Assembly: GCF_003952665.1 (NCBI RefSeq)
Contig: NZ_CP017946.1
Location: forward strand, 5,227,001 to 5,291,000
Length of the DNA: 64,000 nt
Direction of reading: 5' to 3'
DNA from: Bosea sp. Tri-49
Lineage (GTDB): Bacteria > Pseudomonadota > Alphaproteobacteria > Rhizobiales > Beijerinckiaceae
Both the position numbers and the translations under genes were made by a program. The notes beneath the pieces were generated by a model. The model saw nothing but the letters and a program-made list of their open reading frames with translations, searched no databases and was not told the DNA's origin. The first letter of the stretch is position 1, and each line of letters opens with the position of its first letter. This document shows positions 8,070 through 16,651 of the stretch, one piece after another.

Positions 8070-8846
8070 ATGGATCTGACGATCAAGGGATTGCGCGTGC
8101 TGGTGACGGCGGGCGCCAATGGCATCGGACGGGCGACGGCGCGTGCCTTCGCGGCGGAGGGCGCCAGAGTCCATATCTGCGATGTCGACGAGAAGGCGCT
8201 CGCCGAGATGGCTGAGAGCGATCCTGCGATCACGCGCTCTATCTGCGACGTCTCCGACCGCAAGGCGGTGGCGCGGCTGTTCGAGGAGACGCTGGCGGCG
8301 CTCGGCGGCCTCGATTGCCTTGTCAACAATGCCGGCATCGCCGGCCCGACCGGGCGGGTCGACGAGATCGCGCCGGAGGACTGGGATTCCTGCGTCGCGA
8401 TCGACCTGACTGGCCAGTTCAACTGCACCCGGCTCGCGGTCGAGCATCTCAAGCAGTCGAAGAACGCCTCGATCGTCAATCTCTCGAGCCAGGCCGGCAA
8501 GCACGGCTTCCCGCTGCGCTCGCCCTATGCCGCGGCGAAATGGGGCGTGATCGGCTTCACCAAGGCACTCTCGGCCGAGCTCGGCGAGTTCGGCATCCGT
8601 GCGAACGCGATCTGCCCCGGCCTCGTCGACGGGCCGCGCATCCAGAGCGTCATCGCCAACAAGGCGCGCTCGCTCAATGTCTCGCATGACGAGATGACGG
8701 ACCGGCTCTTCGCCGGCGTCTCGATCAAGCAGTTCGTCGATCCCAATGACATCGCCAAGCAGATCGTCTTCCTGGCCTCGCCCTTCGCCAAGACGATCTC
8801 CGGGCAGGAGATCTCGGTCTGCGGTGATACGCGGATGCTGAGCTGA
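8070..8846 (+). CDS. Short-chain dehydrogenase/reductase (SDR, classical)
   Basis: 258 residues with the classical SDR layout: cofactor motif TAGANGIG (13-20), NNAG (86-89), catalytic Ser140 in NLSSQAG, and Tyr153/Lys157 in YAAAK. D38 after the second strand (HICDVDE) suggests NAD(H). A strong AAGGAAAAGGGACGG precedes the ATG. It is probably co-transcribed with the GntR gene, so it should oxidise a hydroxy compound of the same pathway as the upstream transporter, BKACE and dehydrogenase. Substrate unknown. Confidence 0.9.
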   Translation: MDLTIKGLRVLVTAGANGIGRATARAFAAEGARVHICDVDEKALAEMAESDPAITRSICDVSDRKAVARLFEETLAALGGLDCLVNNAGIAGPTGRVDEIAPEDWDSCVAIDLTGQFNCTRLAVEHLKQSKNASIVNLSSQAGKHGFPLRSPYAAAKWGVIGFTKALSAELGEFGIRANAICPGLVDGPRIQSVIANKARSLNVSHDEMTDRLFAGVSIKQFVDPNDIAKQIVFLASPFAKTISGQEISVCGDTRMLS

Positions 8847-8860
8847 CGCCGCTCGCGGTT

Positions 8861-8952
8861 CGTCATGCTCGGCCTTGTGCCGAGCATCCACGTCTTGAAC
8901 ACTGCATTCGACCGGCCAAGACGTGGATGGTCGGGACAGGCCCGACCATGAC
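8861..8952. repeat. CGTCAT-bounded palindromic intergenic repeat (copy 2, three-hairpin form)
   Basis: The unit runs from CGTCAT to ATGACG and holds three inverted repeats: ATGCTCGGC/GCCGAGCAT (8865-8887), CCACGTCTTG/CAAGACGTGG (8888-8897 with 8917-8926) and ATGGTCGGG/CCCGACCAT (8927-8949). It lies downstream of the SDR gene and before the SxtJ gene, where it could also end transcription. Confidence 0.8.
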
Positions 8953-9032
8953 GGGAAAAGCCTGTGCCTTGCTCGCCCTGTACCTTCCTCCCTTAATCGC
9001 CTAGAGGATGCCGCCTGAACAGGAGCGGCGGC

Positions 9033-9470
9033 TTGTCGAAGGGCATCCATCACGAATTTGGGGCCGGGGCCGGCCATGACGACCACGAAGGATCGAGCGA
9101 TCGCTCTTTCGGCTTCGTCTTTGCTGCCGTTTTCGCGCTGATCGGGCTCTACACCGCTTGGCATTCGGGTGAAGCTTGGCCCTGGCTCGGGCTGGTCGCC
9201 GCCGGTTTCCTCGCCGTCGCGCTGATCCGGCCGGCCATGCTCGCGCCGCTGAACCGGCTCTGGATGAAGTTCGGCCTGCTGCTGGCCATGATCATCAACC
9301 CGGTCGTGCTCGGCATCCTGTTCTTCCTCGTCTTCACGCCGATGGCGTTTGTCGCCCGGCTGGTCGGCAAGGATTTCCTCAGGCTGAAGAAGCAGCCGGA
9401 GGCGAAGAGCTACTGGATCGTTCGCGATCCGCCGGGACCGGAACCGGTCTCGATGAAAGATCAATTCTGA
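9033..9470 (+). CDS. SxtJ-like small membrane protein
   Basis: 145 residues: a soluble, His/Asp-rich head (about 24 residues) followed by three or four hydrophobic helices (FGFVFAAVFALIGLYTAW, GLVAAGFLAVALI, GLLLAMIINPVVLGILFFLVFTP) and a polar tail ending VSMKDQF. The pattern matches the SxtJ family, named after a saxitoxin-cluster protein of unknown role. The likely start is TTG at 9033 behind AGGAGCGG; no ATG lies nearby. It is followed within 14 bp by a DUF5989-type gene and then a carbamoyltransferase, a recurring trio in bacterial genomes. Confidence 0.75.
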   Translation: MSKGIHHEFGAGAGHDDHEGSSDRSFGFVFAAVFALIGLYTAWHSGEAWPWLGLVAAGFLAVALIRPAMLAPLNRLWMKFGLLLAMIINPVVLGILFFLVFTPMAFVARLVGKDFLRLKKQPEAKSYWIVRDPPGPEPVSMKDQF

Positions 9471-9483
9471 CCTGGATAGGCCA

Positions 9484-9633
9484 ATGTCGTTCCTGCGCGA
9501 GTTCTTCCGCTTCATGGCGGCGCGAAAGAAGTTCTGGCTGGTGCCGATTCTTCTGATGTGCGTGCTGCTCGGCGGCCTGCTGTTCCTGACCAAGGGCAGC
9601 GCGATCGCGCCCTTCATCTACACGCTGTTCTGA
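9484..9633 (+). CDS. DUF5989-type 49-residue membrane protein
   Basis: The reading frame runs from ATG at 9484 to TGA at 9633. The peptide starts MSFLREFFRFMAARKKFWLV, continues with a single hydrophobic helix (PILLMCVLLGGLLFLT) and ends APFIYTLF. This amphipathic head, one helix and aromatic end is the DUF5989 pattern. It sits 13 bp after the SxtJ-like gene and 15 bp before the carbamoyltransferase, the usual order. It is likely an inner-membrane partner of SxtJ; function not known. Confidence 0.75.
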   Translation: MSFLREFFRFMAARKKFWLVPILLMCVLLGGLLFLTKGSAIAPFIYTLF

Positions 9634-9648
9634 GAGCGCCCGGCCGCG

Positions 9649-11481
9649 ATGCGCATTCTCGGGATATCGGGGCTCTATCACGACAGCGCGGCCGCGCTGG
9701 TCGTCGATGGGCGCATCGAGGCGGCGGCGCAGGAAGAGCGCTTCACGCGCAAGAAGCACGACGCCGAGTTCCCGAAGCATGCGGTCGAGTACTGCCTCTC
9801 GGTCGCCGGTTGCGGGCTCGACGAGCTCGACGCGGTCGTCTTCTACGACAAGCCCTTCATCAAGTTCGAGCGCCTGCTCGAGACCTATCTCTCCTTCGCG
9901 CCGCGCGGCTTCCAGTCGTTCAAGATGGCGATGCCTCTCTGGCTGAGGGACAAGCTGTTCCAGAAGCAGATCATCGCCAAGGAGCTGAAGACGTTCTCAG
10001 CCGGCTTCGATGTCGAGAAGCTGCTCTTCACCGAGCATCACCTCTCGCATGCAGCCTCCGCTTTCTATCCGTCACCCTTCGAGGAGGCGGCGGTGCTGAC
10101 CATGGACGGCGTCGGCGAATGGGCGACGATGACACTCGCCATCGGCAAGGGCAGTGACCTCAAGGTCCACAAGGAGCTGCACTTCCCGCATTCGCTCGGG
10201 CTGCTCTACTCGGCCGTGACCTATTACATCGGCTTCAAGGTCAATTCCGGCGAGTACAAGGTCATGGGGCTCGCGCCCTACGGCACCCCGCGCTTCGCCA
10301 AGCTGATGCTGGAGACGCTGGTCGACCTGAAGGAGGACGGCTCCTTCCAGCTCGACCAGAGCTATTTCAACTACGGTGTCGGCCTGACCATGACCAACGA
10401 CAAGTTCGCCGCTTTGTTCGGCGAGCCGGTGCGTGGCCCCGAGCAATTGCTGACCCAGTTCCATATGGATATGGCAGCCTCGATCCAGGCGGTGACCGAG
10501 GAGATCGTGCTCAGACTCGCCCGCTCGATCCGGGCCGAGACCGGGCAGAAGAATCTCTGCCTCGCTGGCGGCGTCGCGTTGAACTGCGTCGCCAATGGCA
10601 AATTGCTGCGCGAGGGCCTGTTCGACGGGCTCTGGATTCAGCCGGCGGCGGGCGATGCCGGCGGGGCGCTCGGAGCTGCACTGGCCGGCTACCACCTCTT
10701 CCACGGCAAGCCGCGCGAGGTGTCCGCCAAGGGCGATGCCATGCGTGGCAGCTATCTCGGCCCGGAATTCAGCCAGGCCGAGATAGCTGCCGAGCTGACG
10801 GCCGCCGGGGCGAAGTTCGACGTCCTGGACGATGCCACGCTGATCGAGGCCACTGCGCAGGGTCTCGCCGACGGCAAGGCGGTGGGCTGGATGCAGGGGC
10901 GGATGGAGTTTGGCCCGCGTGCGCTCGGCGGCCGCTCGATCCTCGGCGATCCGCGCTCGCCGGCGATGCAGAAGACGCTCAATCTCAAGGTGAAGTACCG
11001 CGAGAGCTTCCGGCCGTTTGCGCCCTCGGTGCTGCGCGAGGACGTCGCCGACTGGTTCGAGATCGACGGCGATTCGCCCTACATGCTGCTCGTCGCCGAT
11101 GTGCGCGAGGAGCTGCGGCGCGAGATGACCGACGACGAGAAAGCGCTATTCGGCATCGACAAGCTCAACGTGCCGCGCTCGACCATCCCCGCCGTCACCC
11201 ATGTCGACTATTCGGCCCGTATCCAGACGGTCCATGAAGAGACCAATCCGCGCTATCATCAGCTGATCTCGCGCTTCAAGGCGCTGACCGGCTGCCCGGT
11301 CGTGGTCAACACCTCGTTCAACGTCCGCGGCGAGCCGATCGTCTGCACAGCGAGCGATGCTTTCCGCTGCTTCATGGGCTCGGAGATCGAGCTCCTCGTC
11401 GTCGGCAATTGCCTGCTGCGCAAGGAAGAGCAGAATCCGGCATTGAAGCTCGACTACAAGGACGCGTTTGAGCTCGACTGA
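9649..11481 (+). CDS. Carbamoyltransferase (NodU/CmcH/TobZ family)
   Basis: 610 residues, the normal length for the family. The N-terminal ASKHA-fold (Kae1-like) domain starts MRILGISGLYHDSAAAL and carries the EHHLSHAASAFYPSPF motif (His130, 131, 134), then LTMDGVGEW, and GEYKVMGLAPYG. The C-terminal domain has GRMEFGPRALGGRSILGDPR, which holds the transfer site. The enzyme uses carbamoyl phosphate and ATP to carbamoylate a hydroxyl group. Position beside a surface-polysaccharide locus suggests a sugar acceptor (inference). It is co-directional with the SxtJ and DUF5989 genes, which may place the reaction at the membrane. Confidence 0.93.
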   Translation: MRILGISGLYHDSAAALVVDGRIEAAAQEERFTRKKHDAEFPKHAVEYCLSVAGCGLDELDAVVFYDKPFIKFERLLETYLSFAPRGFQSFKMAMPLWLRDKLFQKQIIAKELKTFSAGFDVEKLLFTEHHLSHAASAFYPSPFEEAAVLTMDGVGEWATMTLAIGKGSDLKVHKELHFPHSLGLLYSAVTYYIGFKVNSGEYKVMGLAPYGTPRFAKLMLETLVDLKEDGSFQLDQSYFNYGVGLTMTNDKFAALFGEPVRGPEQLLTQFHMDMAASIQAVTEEIVLRLARSIRAETGQKNLCLAGGVALNCVANGKLLREGLFDGLWIQPAAGDAGGALGAALAGYHLFHGKPREVSAKGDAMRGSYLGPEFSQAEIAAELTAAGAKFDVLDDATLIEATAQGLADGKAVGWMQGRMEFGPRALGGRSILGDPRSPAMQKTLNLKVKYRESFRPFAPSVLREDVADWFEIDGDSPYMLLVADVREELRREMTDDEKALFGIDKLNVPRSTIPAVTHVDYSARIQTVHEETNPRYHQLISRFKALTGCPVVVNTSFNVRGEPIVCTASDAFRCFMGSEIELLVVGNCLLRKEEQNPALKLDYKDAFELD

Positions 11482-11587
11482 GCGCGAACGGGGATAGAGT
11501 TACAATCAATCCCCGCGGCTTCCGGCGCCCGCATAATCGGCCCGCTTGGCGCGTGTTTTGCGCGCCGCTCCGATCCTGCGAGGTCCC

Positions 11588-12991
11588 ATGAGCGAAACGC
11601 CGCGTCTTGGCCTGCCCCTGCTCGCCGCCGGGCAGGCGCAGAAACACGTCACCCACAATGATGCGCTGATGCGGCTCGACGCGCTGGTGCATCTCGTCGT
11701 CGCCAGCCGGACGCAGACCGTGCCTCCGGCGACTCCCGTGGAAACTTCCGCCTATATCGTGCCGGCTAGCGGCTCCGGCGTCTTCGTCGGGCATGCGGAT
11801 GACCTCGCCATCTTCGAGGACGGCGCCTGGAGCTTCCTTTCGCCGCGCGCCGGCTGGCAAGCCTGGGTGAGCGATGAGGCCGAGCATCATGTCTGGACCG
11901 GTACGCAATGGCGCCGCTCGCAGCCGGAAAGCAGCCTCGGCGCTGCGCTCTGGGGCGTGAATACGACAGCCGATACGACGACGCGCCTAGCCGTTGCCGC
12001 CGACGCCAGCCTGTTCAACCATGCTGGCACCGACCACCGGCTCAAGCTGAACAAGGCCGCCGCGGCGCGGACGGCGAGCCTGCTGTTCCAGGACAGCCAT
12101 TCGGGCCGTGCCGAGATCGGGCTAGCCGGCGACGATCAGCTCCGGATCAAGGTCAGCCCCGATGGTGCGAGCTGGACCGAGGCGCTGGTCGTCGATCGGA
12201 CGAGCGGACTCGTCACCTTGCCGGCGAGCGGCTGGGCGCGCGAGTGGCCGCAGCCGAGCCTGCTGATCAACGGCGATTTCCAGATCAACCAACGCAATTT
12301 TGCCGGCGGCGTCCTGGCGGCGGGCGCTTATGGCTATGATCGCTGGAAGGCGCATACCGGCGGCGCCAGCCTCAGCCGCAGCGGCTTCGACCTGACGCTG
12401 ACCTCCGGCGCAATCCGGCAGATCGTCGAGCCGGCGCTCTGGGGCGTGTCATCCTTCGCGTCGACGCCGCTATGCCTCTCGGTCGAAAATCTGAGTGGCG
12501 GCAATCTCGACGTGACGATCGGCAGCGCTTCCGGGACGGTCACTGCTGGAAGCGGCCGTCGCTTCGTCGCGTTGACTCCGTTCGCGGGCGATATAGGAAA
12601 TCTGACCGTCCAACTCGTGCCTGCGGCCGGCGCGGTGAGCTTCCGTGCGATCAAACTCGAGTTCGGTTTGACGCCGAGCCCTTGGTTGGCGCGCAGCCAG
12701 ACACAGGAGCGCCAGCTCTGCGAGCGTTATCACTGGCGGCCCGGCCTTTCGATGCTGATCGACACCTTCCAAGCTGCCGCCAGCTATTTCACGAATTTCC
12801 TGCCGTTTCCTACCCAGATGCGGACTACGCCGACTCCGGGCTATTCGGTCACGCAGGAATTGAATGTCATGAATGGCGAGCGCCTTATTGCAGCAGCCTC
12901 GCCGGCGATGGGATATGCGAGGATACGCGCCAGTGCACAGGGACGCGTCTTTGCGACCTTCGAGAACATCGCCTTCGATGCGGAGCTCTGA
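11588..12991 (+). CDS. DUF2793 protein with phage-tail-fibre-like C-terminus
   Basis: 467 residues. The N-terminal DUF2793 domain begins SETPRLGLPLLAAGQAQKHV, followed by THNDALMRLDALVHL. It also has a W-rich stretch (GAWSFLSPRAGWQAWVSDEA). DUF2793 occurs in prophage and gene-transfer-agent-like regions of alphaproteobacteria. The C-terminal part starts at LLINGDFQINQRNFAGG and AYGYDRWKAHTGG, a jelly-roll-like motif common in tail fibre and host-recognition proteins. GAGG precedes the ATG at 11588. No head, portal or terminase genes are near, so it is a lone phage-like gene between the carbamoyltransferase and a glycosyltransferase. It could be a surface adhesin or domesticated tail protein. 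Confidence 0.8.
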   Translation: MSETPRLGLPLLAAGQAQKHVTHNDALMRLDALVHLVVASRTQTVPPATPVETSAYIVPASGSGVFVGHADDLAIFEDGAWSFLSPRAGWQAWVSDEAEHHVWTGTQWRRSQPESSLGAALWGVNTTADTTTRLAVAADASLFNHAGTDHRLKLNKAAAARTASLLFQDSHSGRAEIGLAGDDQLRIKVSPDGASWTEALVVDRTSGLVTLPASGWAREWPQPSLLINGDFQINQRNFAGGVLAAGAYGYDRWKAHTGGASLSRSGFDLTLTSGAIRQIVEPALWGVSSFASTPLCLSVENLSGGNLDVTIGSASGTVTAGSGRRFVALTPFAGDIGNLTVQLVPAAGAVSFRAIKLEFGLTPSPWLARSQTQERQLCERYHWRPGLSMLIDTFQAAASYFTNFLPFPTQMRTTPTPGYSVTQELNVMNGERLIAAASPAMGYARIRASAQGRVFATFENIAFDAEL

Positions 12992-13146
12992 TGGCTGTAG
13001 GTCTGCGTTTCGGCTGCGCGCTGGCCGGTGTCGGCTATGGGCTGTCAGCCTCGTTCCGGCAGGCTCTGAGCGAGCGGGGGCTGGCCTGGACGGATGGTGG
13101 GGCCTTCCACCCGTCCAGCTTGTCGCTCATGGATTTCCATGCTTAA
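12991..13146 (+). CDS. Small hypothetical protein coupled to DUF2793 gene
   Basis: A 51-codon frame whose ATG shares a base with the TGA of the DUF2793 gene (TGATG), a typical translational coupling. The peptide begins MAVGLRFGCALAGVGYGLSA and ends SLSLMDFHA; it has one weakly hydrophobic segment and no recognised motif. A different frame reads through the same DNA from further upstream but is antiparallel in logic to the clear DUF2793 frame. Evidence is positional only. Confidence 0.4.
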   Translation: MAVGLRFGCALAGVGYGLSASFRQALSERGLAWTDGGAFHPSSLSLMDFHA

Positions 13147-13164
13147 GCCCTGAAATAACAAGGG

Positions 13165-13992
13165 TTGGACGCGGCTGTGCTATCAGTTTCCATCTTCATC
13201 ATCGCGCGGAACGAAGCAGATCGGATCGGTCGTACCATCACGGCGGCACGCAGCCTCAGCAACGACATCGTCATAGTTGACTCCGGGTCCACGGACGGCA
13301 CGCAAGCGGTAGCCCAAGCGCTCGGAGCCCGAGTCATCTTTAATCCCTGGCCTGGCTACGGTCAGCAAAAGCGCTTTGCCGAAGATCAGTGCCGCCATGA
13401 CTGGCTTCTCAATCTTGACGCGGACGAAGTGCTGCCGCCTGACCTCGGCGCTGAAATCGCGGCTCTCTTTCGCAGCGGTGAGCCGGCCGTCGACGCTTAC
13501 AAGATACGCATCGCCGAAATTTTCCCCGGGGAGAAGGCGCCGCATCCTTTCGCCTATGCGCTCGTGCCCGTCAGGCTCTACCGCAAATCCAAGGGGCGGT
13601 ACTCTTCCTCCCCGGTGCATGATCGGGTCGATCTTCTGCCAGCCGCTCGGGTTGGGCGCTTGAAGGGCACGATCCATCATTTTTCGGTACGCTCGCTCGG
13701 CGAGCAAATGGACAAGCTCAACGCCTATAGCGAGGCGCAGGCCAACGACCTCGATTCACGCGGCGAGACATTGTCGGCGTTCCGCCTGATCCTCGAATTT
13801 CCGGCCAATTTTCTAAAAGCTTATATCGGGCGCCGTCATGCGCTACGCGGCACCTATGGTTTCATGACCGCAATGAATTACGCCTTCTATCGCTATCTGC
13901 GGGTTGCCAAACACTGGGAGCGGCGCTTGCAGCGAGACGCTGGACTATCGTCCAAAGGGGCGGCCGGTAATGGCAAGTCGAGTGATGTCTAA
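13165..13992 (+). CDS. Glycosyltransferase family 2, WaaE/KdtX-like
   Basis: 275 residues, GT-A fold. It opens SVSIFIIARNEADRIGRTI, followed by VIVDSGSTDGT and the DxD metal site in WLLNLDADEVLPPDL. The motif YSSSPVHDRV and the basic C-terminus (FLKAYIGRRHALRGTYG) resemble WaaE-type core-LPS glucosyltransferases. These use a nucleotide sugar to extend an inner-membrane lipid-linked acceptor. The start is probably TTG at 13165 (AAGGGT upstream) or GTG at 13177. It points toward the GST gene, which is on the opposite strand. Confidence 0.85.
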   Translation: MDAAVLSVSIFIIARNEADRIGRTITAARSLSNDIVIVDSGSTDGTQAVAQALGARVIFNPWPGYGQQKRFAEDQCRHDWLLNLDADEVLPPDLGAEIAALFRSGEPAVDAYKIRIAEIFPGEKAPHPFAYALVPVRLYRKSKGRYSSSPVHDRVDLLPAARVGRLKGTIHHFSVRSLGEQMDKLNAYSEAQANDLDSRGETLSAFRLILEFPANFLKAYIGRRHALRGTYGFMTAMNYAFYRYLRVAKHWERRLQRDAGLSSKGAAGNGKSSDV

Positions 13993-14112
13993 GGCAATTT
14001 ACCCACTATTTTCAATTGTTTAGATCTCTATGGGAGAGCGCGACCCTCTCAAATCGGCCATGCAATAGATTGGAACAGGCCATTCAACCGGAGCAGGCTC
14101 AGGGCTGATGCT

Positions 14113-14730
14113 CTATGCACGCCTCTGGGAGGAAGCGTGATAGCGCGTCGCCTCGAAGGCAGGGACCTGCGCGGCGAAGTCGGTGAGCCAACCCTCCAGG
14201 TCGGGAAAGGTCGCCCGCCAGGTGCCTTCGAAGCGAAGATCGAGGTAGCCAAGCGCTGCAGCCAAGGAAAAGTCGCCTATTTGGAGCTGATGGCCAGGGC
14301 GAACTACGGTCTCGCTTGCGCGCGTCAGACCCCGCGCGATCTTGGCTTCCTGATGCGCGACCCAGCGCGGCTCGCGCTTTGCTTCTTCGCGCCAGCGCCG
14401 TTCGTAAACGATGAGGACGATCGCCTCCATAACGCCGTCGGCCAACGCCTCGTAGGCTTTCGCAGCAAAGCAGGCTTCACCGGGCGGAGTCAGAGGATTG
14501 CCGGCGCGCGCGTCGAGATAGGCGGCAATCACGGCAGAATCAAAAAGCGCCTGACCTTGCGGCGTGACCAGTGTCGGAATTTTTGCCAGTGGGTTGGCAG
14601 CGAAGAAGGTGGCGTCCGGCGCTGCCGTATCGACAAAGCGCTCCTCAACATCTCCTTCGAAACCGAGGTGGCGCGTCAGCATGCGCACCTTGCGGGCAAA
14701 AGGGGAGATAGGGGCGCAGTACAGGATCAT
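14113..14730 (-). CDS. Glutathione S-transferase family protein
   Basis: 205 residues. The N-terminal thioredoxin-fold domain starts MILYCAPISPFARKVRML, with the expected cis-Pro motif at KIPTLVTPQG and the glutathione-binding FDSAVIAAYLD. The C-terminal helical domain contains DFSLAAALGYLDLRF. It is the last gene of a minus-strand polysaccharide operon: its ATG shares one base with the stop of the upstream glycosyltransferase (TGATG). That placement is unusual for a GST; the protein might modify a sugar precursor or be a stress protein that was captured by the operon. Confidence 0.9.
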   Translation of the reverse strand: MILYCAPISPFARKVRMLTRHLGFEGDVEERFVDTAAPDATFFAANPLAKIPTLVTPQGQALFDSAVIAAYLDARAGNPLTPPGEACFAAKAYEALADGVMEAIVLIVYERRWREEAKREPRWVAHQEAKIARGLTRASETVVRPGHQLQIGDFSLAAALGYLDLRFEGTWRATFPDLEGWLTDFAAQVPAFEATRYHASSQRRA

Positions 14731-15638
14731 CAGCTGCGATCTTTCACCGTGCGCGCCAACCGTCCGCGTGCCACCGCTGCGGCTCCGCTGGCGAGGCGGC
14801 CGAGCGTACGCAGAGGCCGCTGCGCGAAGGCAGCCGCAGCCGGGCGCAAGAGAGCGCCGAGCTTGCCCTCGAAGGCATAGGTGCCGACAGCCTGCAACCA
14901 GATGTCGCCCACTGCCTTACGGCGGTCGGCTGGCGCGAGGGCGTCGAAGACACCGCGATGCTTCGCAAGCAAGAGCTCCGCGGAATGCTCGACAACCTCG
15001 CCGAGCCGCGCGCGGCGATTATAGACGCGCGCCAGCGGTTCGCGAACCGCAACGATCGAGCCGGTGCGCGTATACCGGATCAACCAGTCCCAATCCTCGA
15101 AACGCGGCAAGGTCTCATCGAGTGGTCCAATGACGTCGAACACGGCACGGCGCGTGAGCTGCGTCGTGCCGGGGCTGAGGTCGCAATTCATTGCGAGCCG
15201 CCGCGCCCAATCGGGGCTGTCCTCGAGCGGCTGCAGACGCGTGATTGCGTGATCGAGCAGGTGCATTTCCACGCCGGTGCAGGACACTCCGGCATGAGCC
15301 GGCGCGGCTTCCAGCGCCGCAACTTGGATTTCGAGTTTGCGCGGAAACCACTCGTCGTCGGAATCGAGAAAGGCGACCAACGACCCGCGCGACGCTGCAA
15401 CGCCGGTATTGCGCGCCGCTGAGGCGCCGCCATTTTGTTCGCGGCGCAGCACTCGCAGGCGCGGATCGTCGATCGCTGCGACAATCGCGACGGATTCATC
15501 GCGCGATGCGTCGTCGACGACGATCACCTCGATATTGCGAAAGCTCTGTGCCAGGGCGCTGTCGATCGCGCGCCGGATGGTGGCGACGCGATTGAACATC
15601 GGGATCACGACGCTGACATGCGGGGCGGGCACGATCAT
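14730..15638 (-). CDS. Glycosyltransferase family 2
   Basis: 302 residues. Visible GT2 motifs are HVSVVIPMFNRVATIRRAID, VIVVDDASRDES, GASAARNTGV and the DxD-type FLDSDDEWFP, followed by PRFEDWDWLIRY in the acceptor region. The ATG at 15638 has GGAAGGAAG upstream. The frame extends far upstream without support. The start overlaps the preceding glycosyltransferase gene by 4 bp (ATGA). It likely acts on the cytoplasmic face of the inner membrane to build the polysaccharide repeat exported by Wzm/Wzt. Confidence 0.9.
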   Translation of the reverse strand: MIVPAPHVSVVIPMFNRVATIRRAIDSALAQSFRNIEVIVVDDASRDESVAIVAAIDDPRLRVLRREQNGGASAARNTGVAASRGSLVAFLDSDDEWFPRKLEIQVAALEAAPAHAGVSCTGVEMHLLDHAITRLQPLEDSPDWARRLAMNCDLSPGTTQLTRRAVFDVIGPLDETLPRFEDWDWLIRYTRTGSIVAVREPLARVYNRRARLGEVVEHSAELLLAKHRGVFDALAPADRRKAVGDIWLQAVGTYAFEGKLGALLRPAAAAFAQRPLRTLGRLASGAAAVARGRLARTVKDRS

Positions 15639-16651
15639 GGTTCTTCCTTCCGCGCTGAAGGATCGAGGCCAAAAGTCTGGTCGAGAACTGCCTGTCTGCC
15701 GAAACGAGCGGGGAGCAGAGGAGATGCGAATGCGTGCAACCAGCCTGACAGAGGTTGCATTGCGGCGTAGGCAAGATGTCCGACAGCGCGGCGCTGAGTG
15801 GCGACGACGGGCTCGGCCCAGCGCCATTTCAGCAAGTATGATTTCAAGGCATAGCGCAGTGCCGGTGTGTCCGGGGTACGAAGGCCAACAAGCGCAGCAT
15901 GATAATAGGCGGCGCTAAGCGCTTGAGGGCCGAGCTCGCGAATATGGGCAGGAACATCAGGGCGCGATAACAGGCGCTCGACCACCTCGATCCTCTGGCG
16001 TGCAAGACGTGGCCCCTGGCCGCGTCTGGTCGTACCGCCGGCATGCAACCGCCAGGTCGCGAGCACGAATGGCAGCCGCCTCACCTTCGCCCCGTGCAAA
16101 CCGAAGCGCAGCCAGAAATCGTAATCGGAGATCAGCGAGGAGCGGGCGTCGCGTACAGGTTCACCGGCGAGAGTTCCGACTCGAAAGAAAGCGCCGGGGC
16201 CCGGAAAACAGAAATGCTGGCCGAGCAGCACGTCATAGTCGTAATCGCGTACCGCAATCCTCGCGAGCTGACGCCCGTCTGCGTCGATCTTGAGCCAGTC
16301 GGGATACACGGCATCGAGGGTCGGGTCGTCGCGGAAGGCAGCCCGCACCGCGTCGAGGAGGCCAGGCAGGATTGGATCGTCGGCGTTGACGATCCCGACG
16401 ATATCGCAGGCCGCCCGGGCAATTCCGGCGTTGACGGCCTGCGCCTCACCGGCGTTGGCCTGTGCCAAGAGATCGATCGGCGCGTCGGCAGCGGTGAGGC
16501 GAGCCCGCGTATCATCGGTCGAGCCGTCGTCGACCACCACGTAGCGGTCGCCGGGACGCAGTTGTTCTGCGACAGAGCGCACCGTCTCGACGATATAGTC
16601 GGCGCCGTTGAAGACCGGTGTGACGACAGCGAGCCGGGGTCCCGATGTCAT
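15635..16651 (-). CDS. Glycosyltransferase family 2
   Basis: 338 residues. It starts PRLAVVTPVFNGADYIVETV, then YVVVDDGSTDDTR, and the DxD-like VNADDPILPG. The motif SLISDYDFWLRFGLHGAKVR is common in O-antigen GT2 enzymes. It overlaps the upstream GT4 gene and the downstream GT2 gene by 4 bp each, so the three are translationally coupled. Sugar specificity cannot be read from sequence. Confidence 0.9.
   Translation of the reverse strand: MTSGPRLAVVTPVFNGADYIVETVRSVAEQLRPGDRYVVVDDGSTDDTRARLTAADAPIDLLAQANAGEAQAVNAGIARAACDIVGIVNADDPILPGLLDAVRAAFRDDPTLDAVYPDWLKIDADGRQLARIAVRDYDYDVLLGQHFCFPGPGAFFRVGTLAGEPVRDARSSLISDYDFWLRFGLHGAKVRRLPFVLATWRLHAGGTTRRGQGPRLARQRIEVVERLLSRPDVPAHIRELGPQALSAAYYHAALVGLRTPDTPALRYALKSYLLKWRWAEPVVATQRRAVGHLAYAAMQPLSGWLHAFASPLLPARFGRQAVLDQTFGLDPSARKEEP

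Noticed and set aside
8861..8952. Possible CRISPR or small RNA
   Set aside because: The repeats are palindromic single units without regular spacers; they fit a REP-like family.
12472..13146. 224-codon frame overlapping the DUF2793 gene
   Set aside because: Its first two thirds overlap the well-supported DUF2793 frame in another register; only the last 51 codons were kept as a possible small gene.
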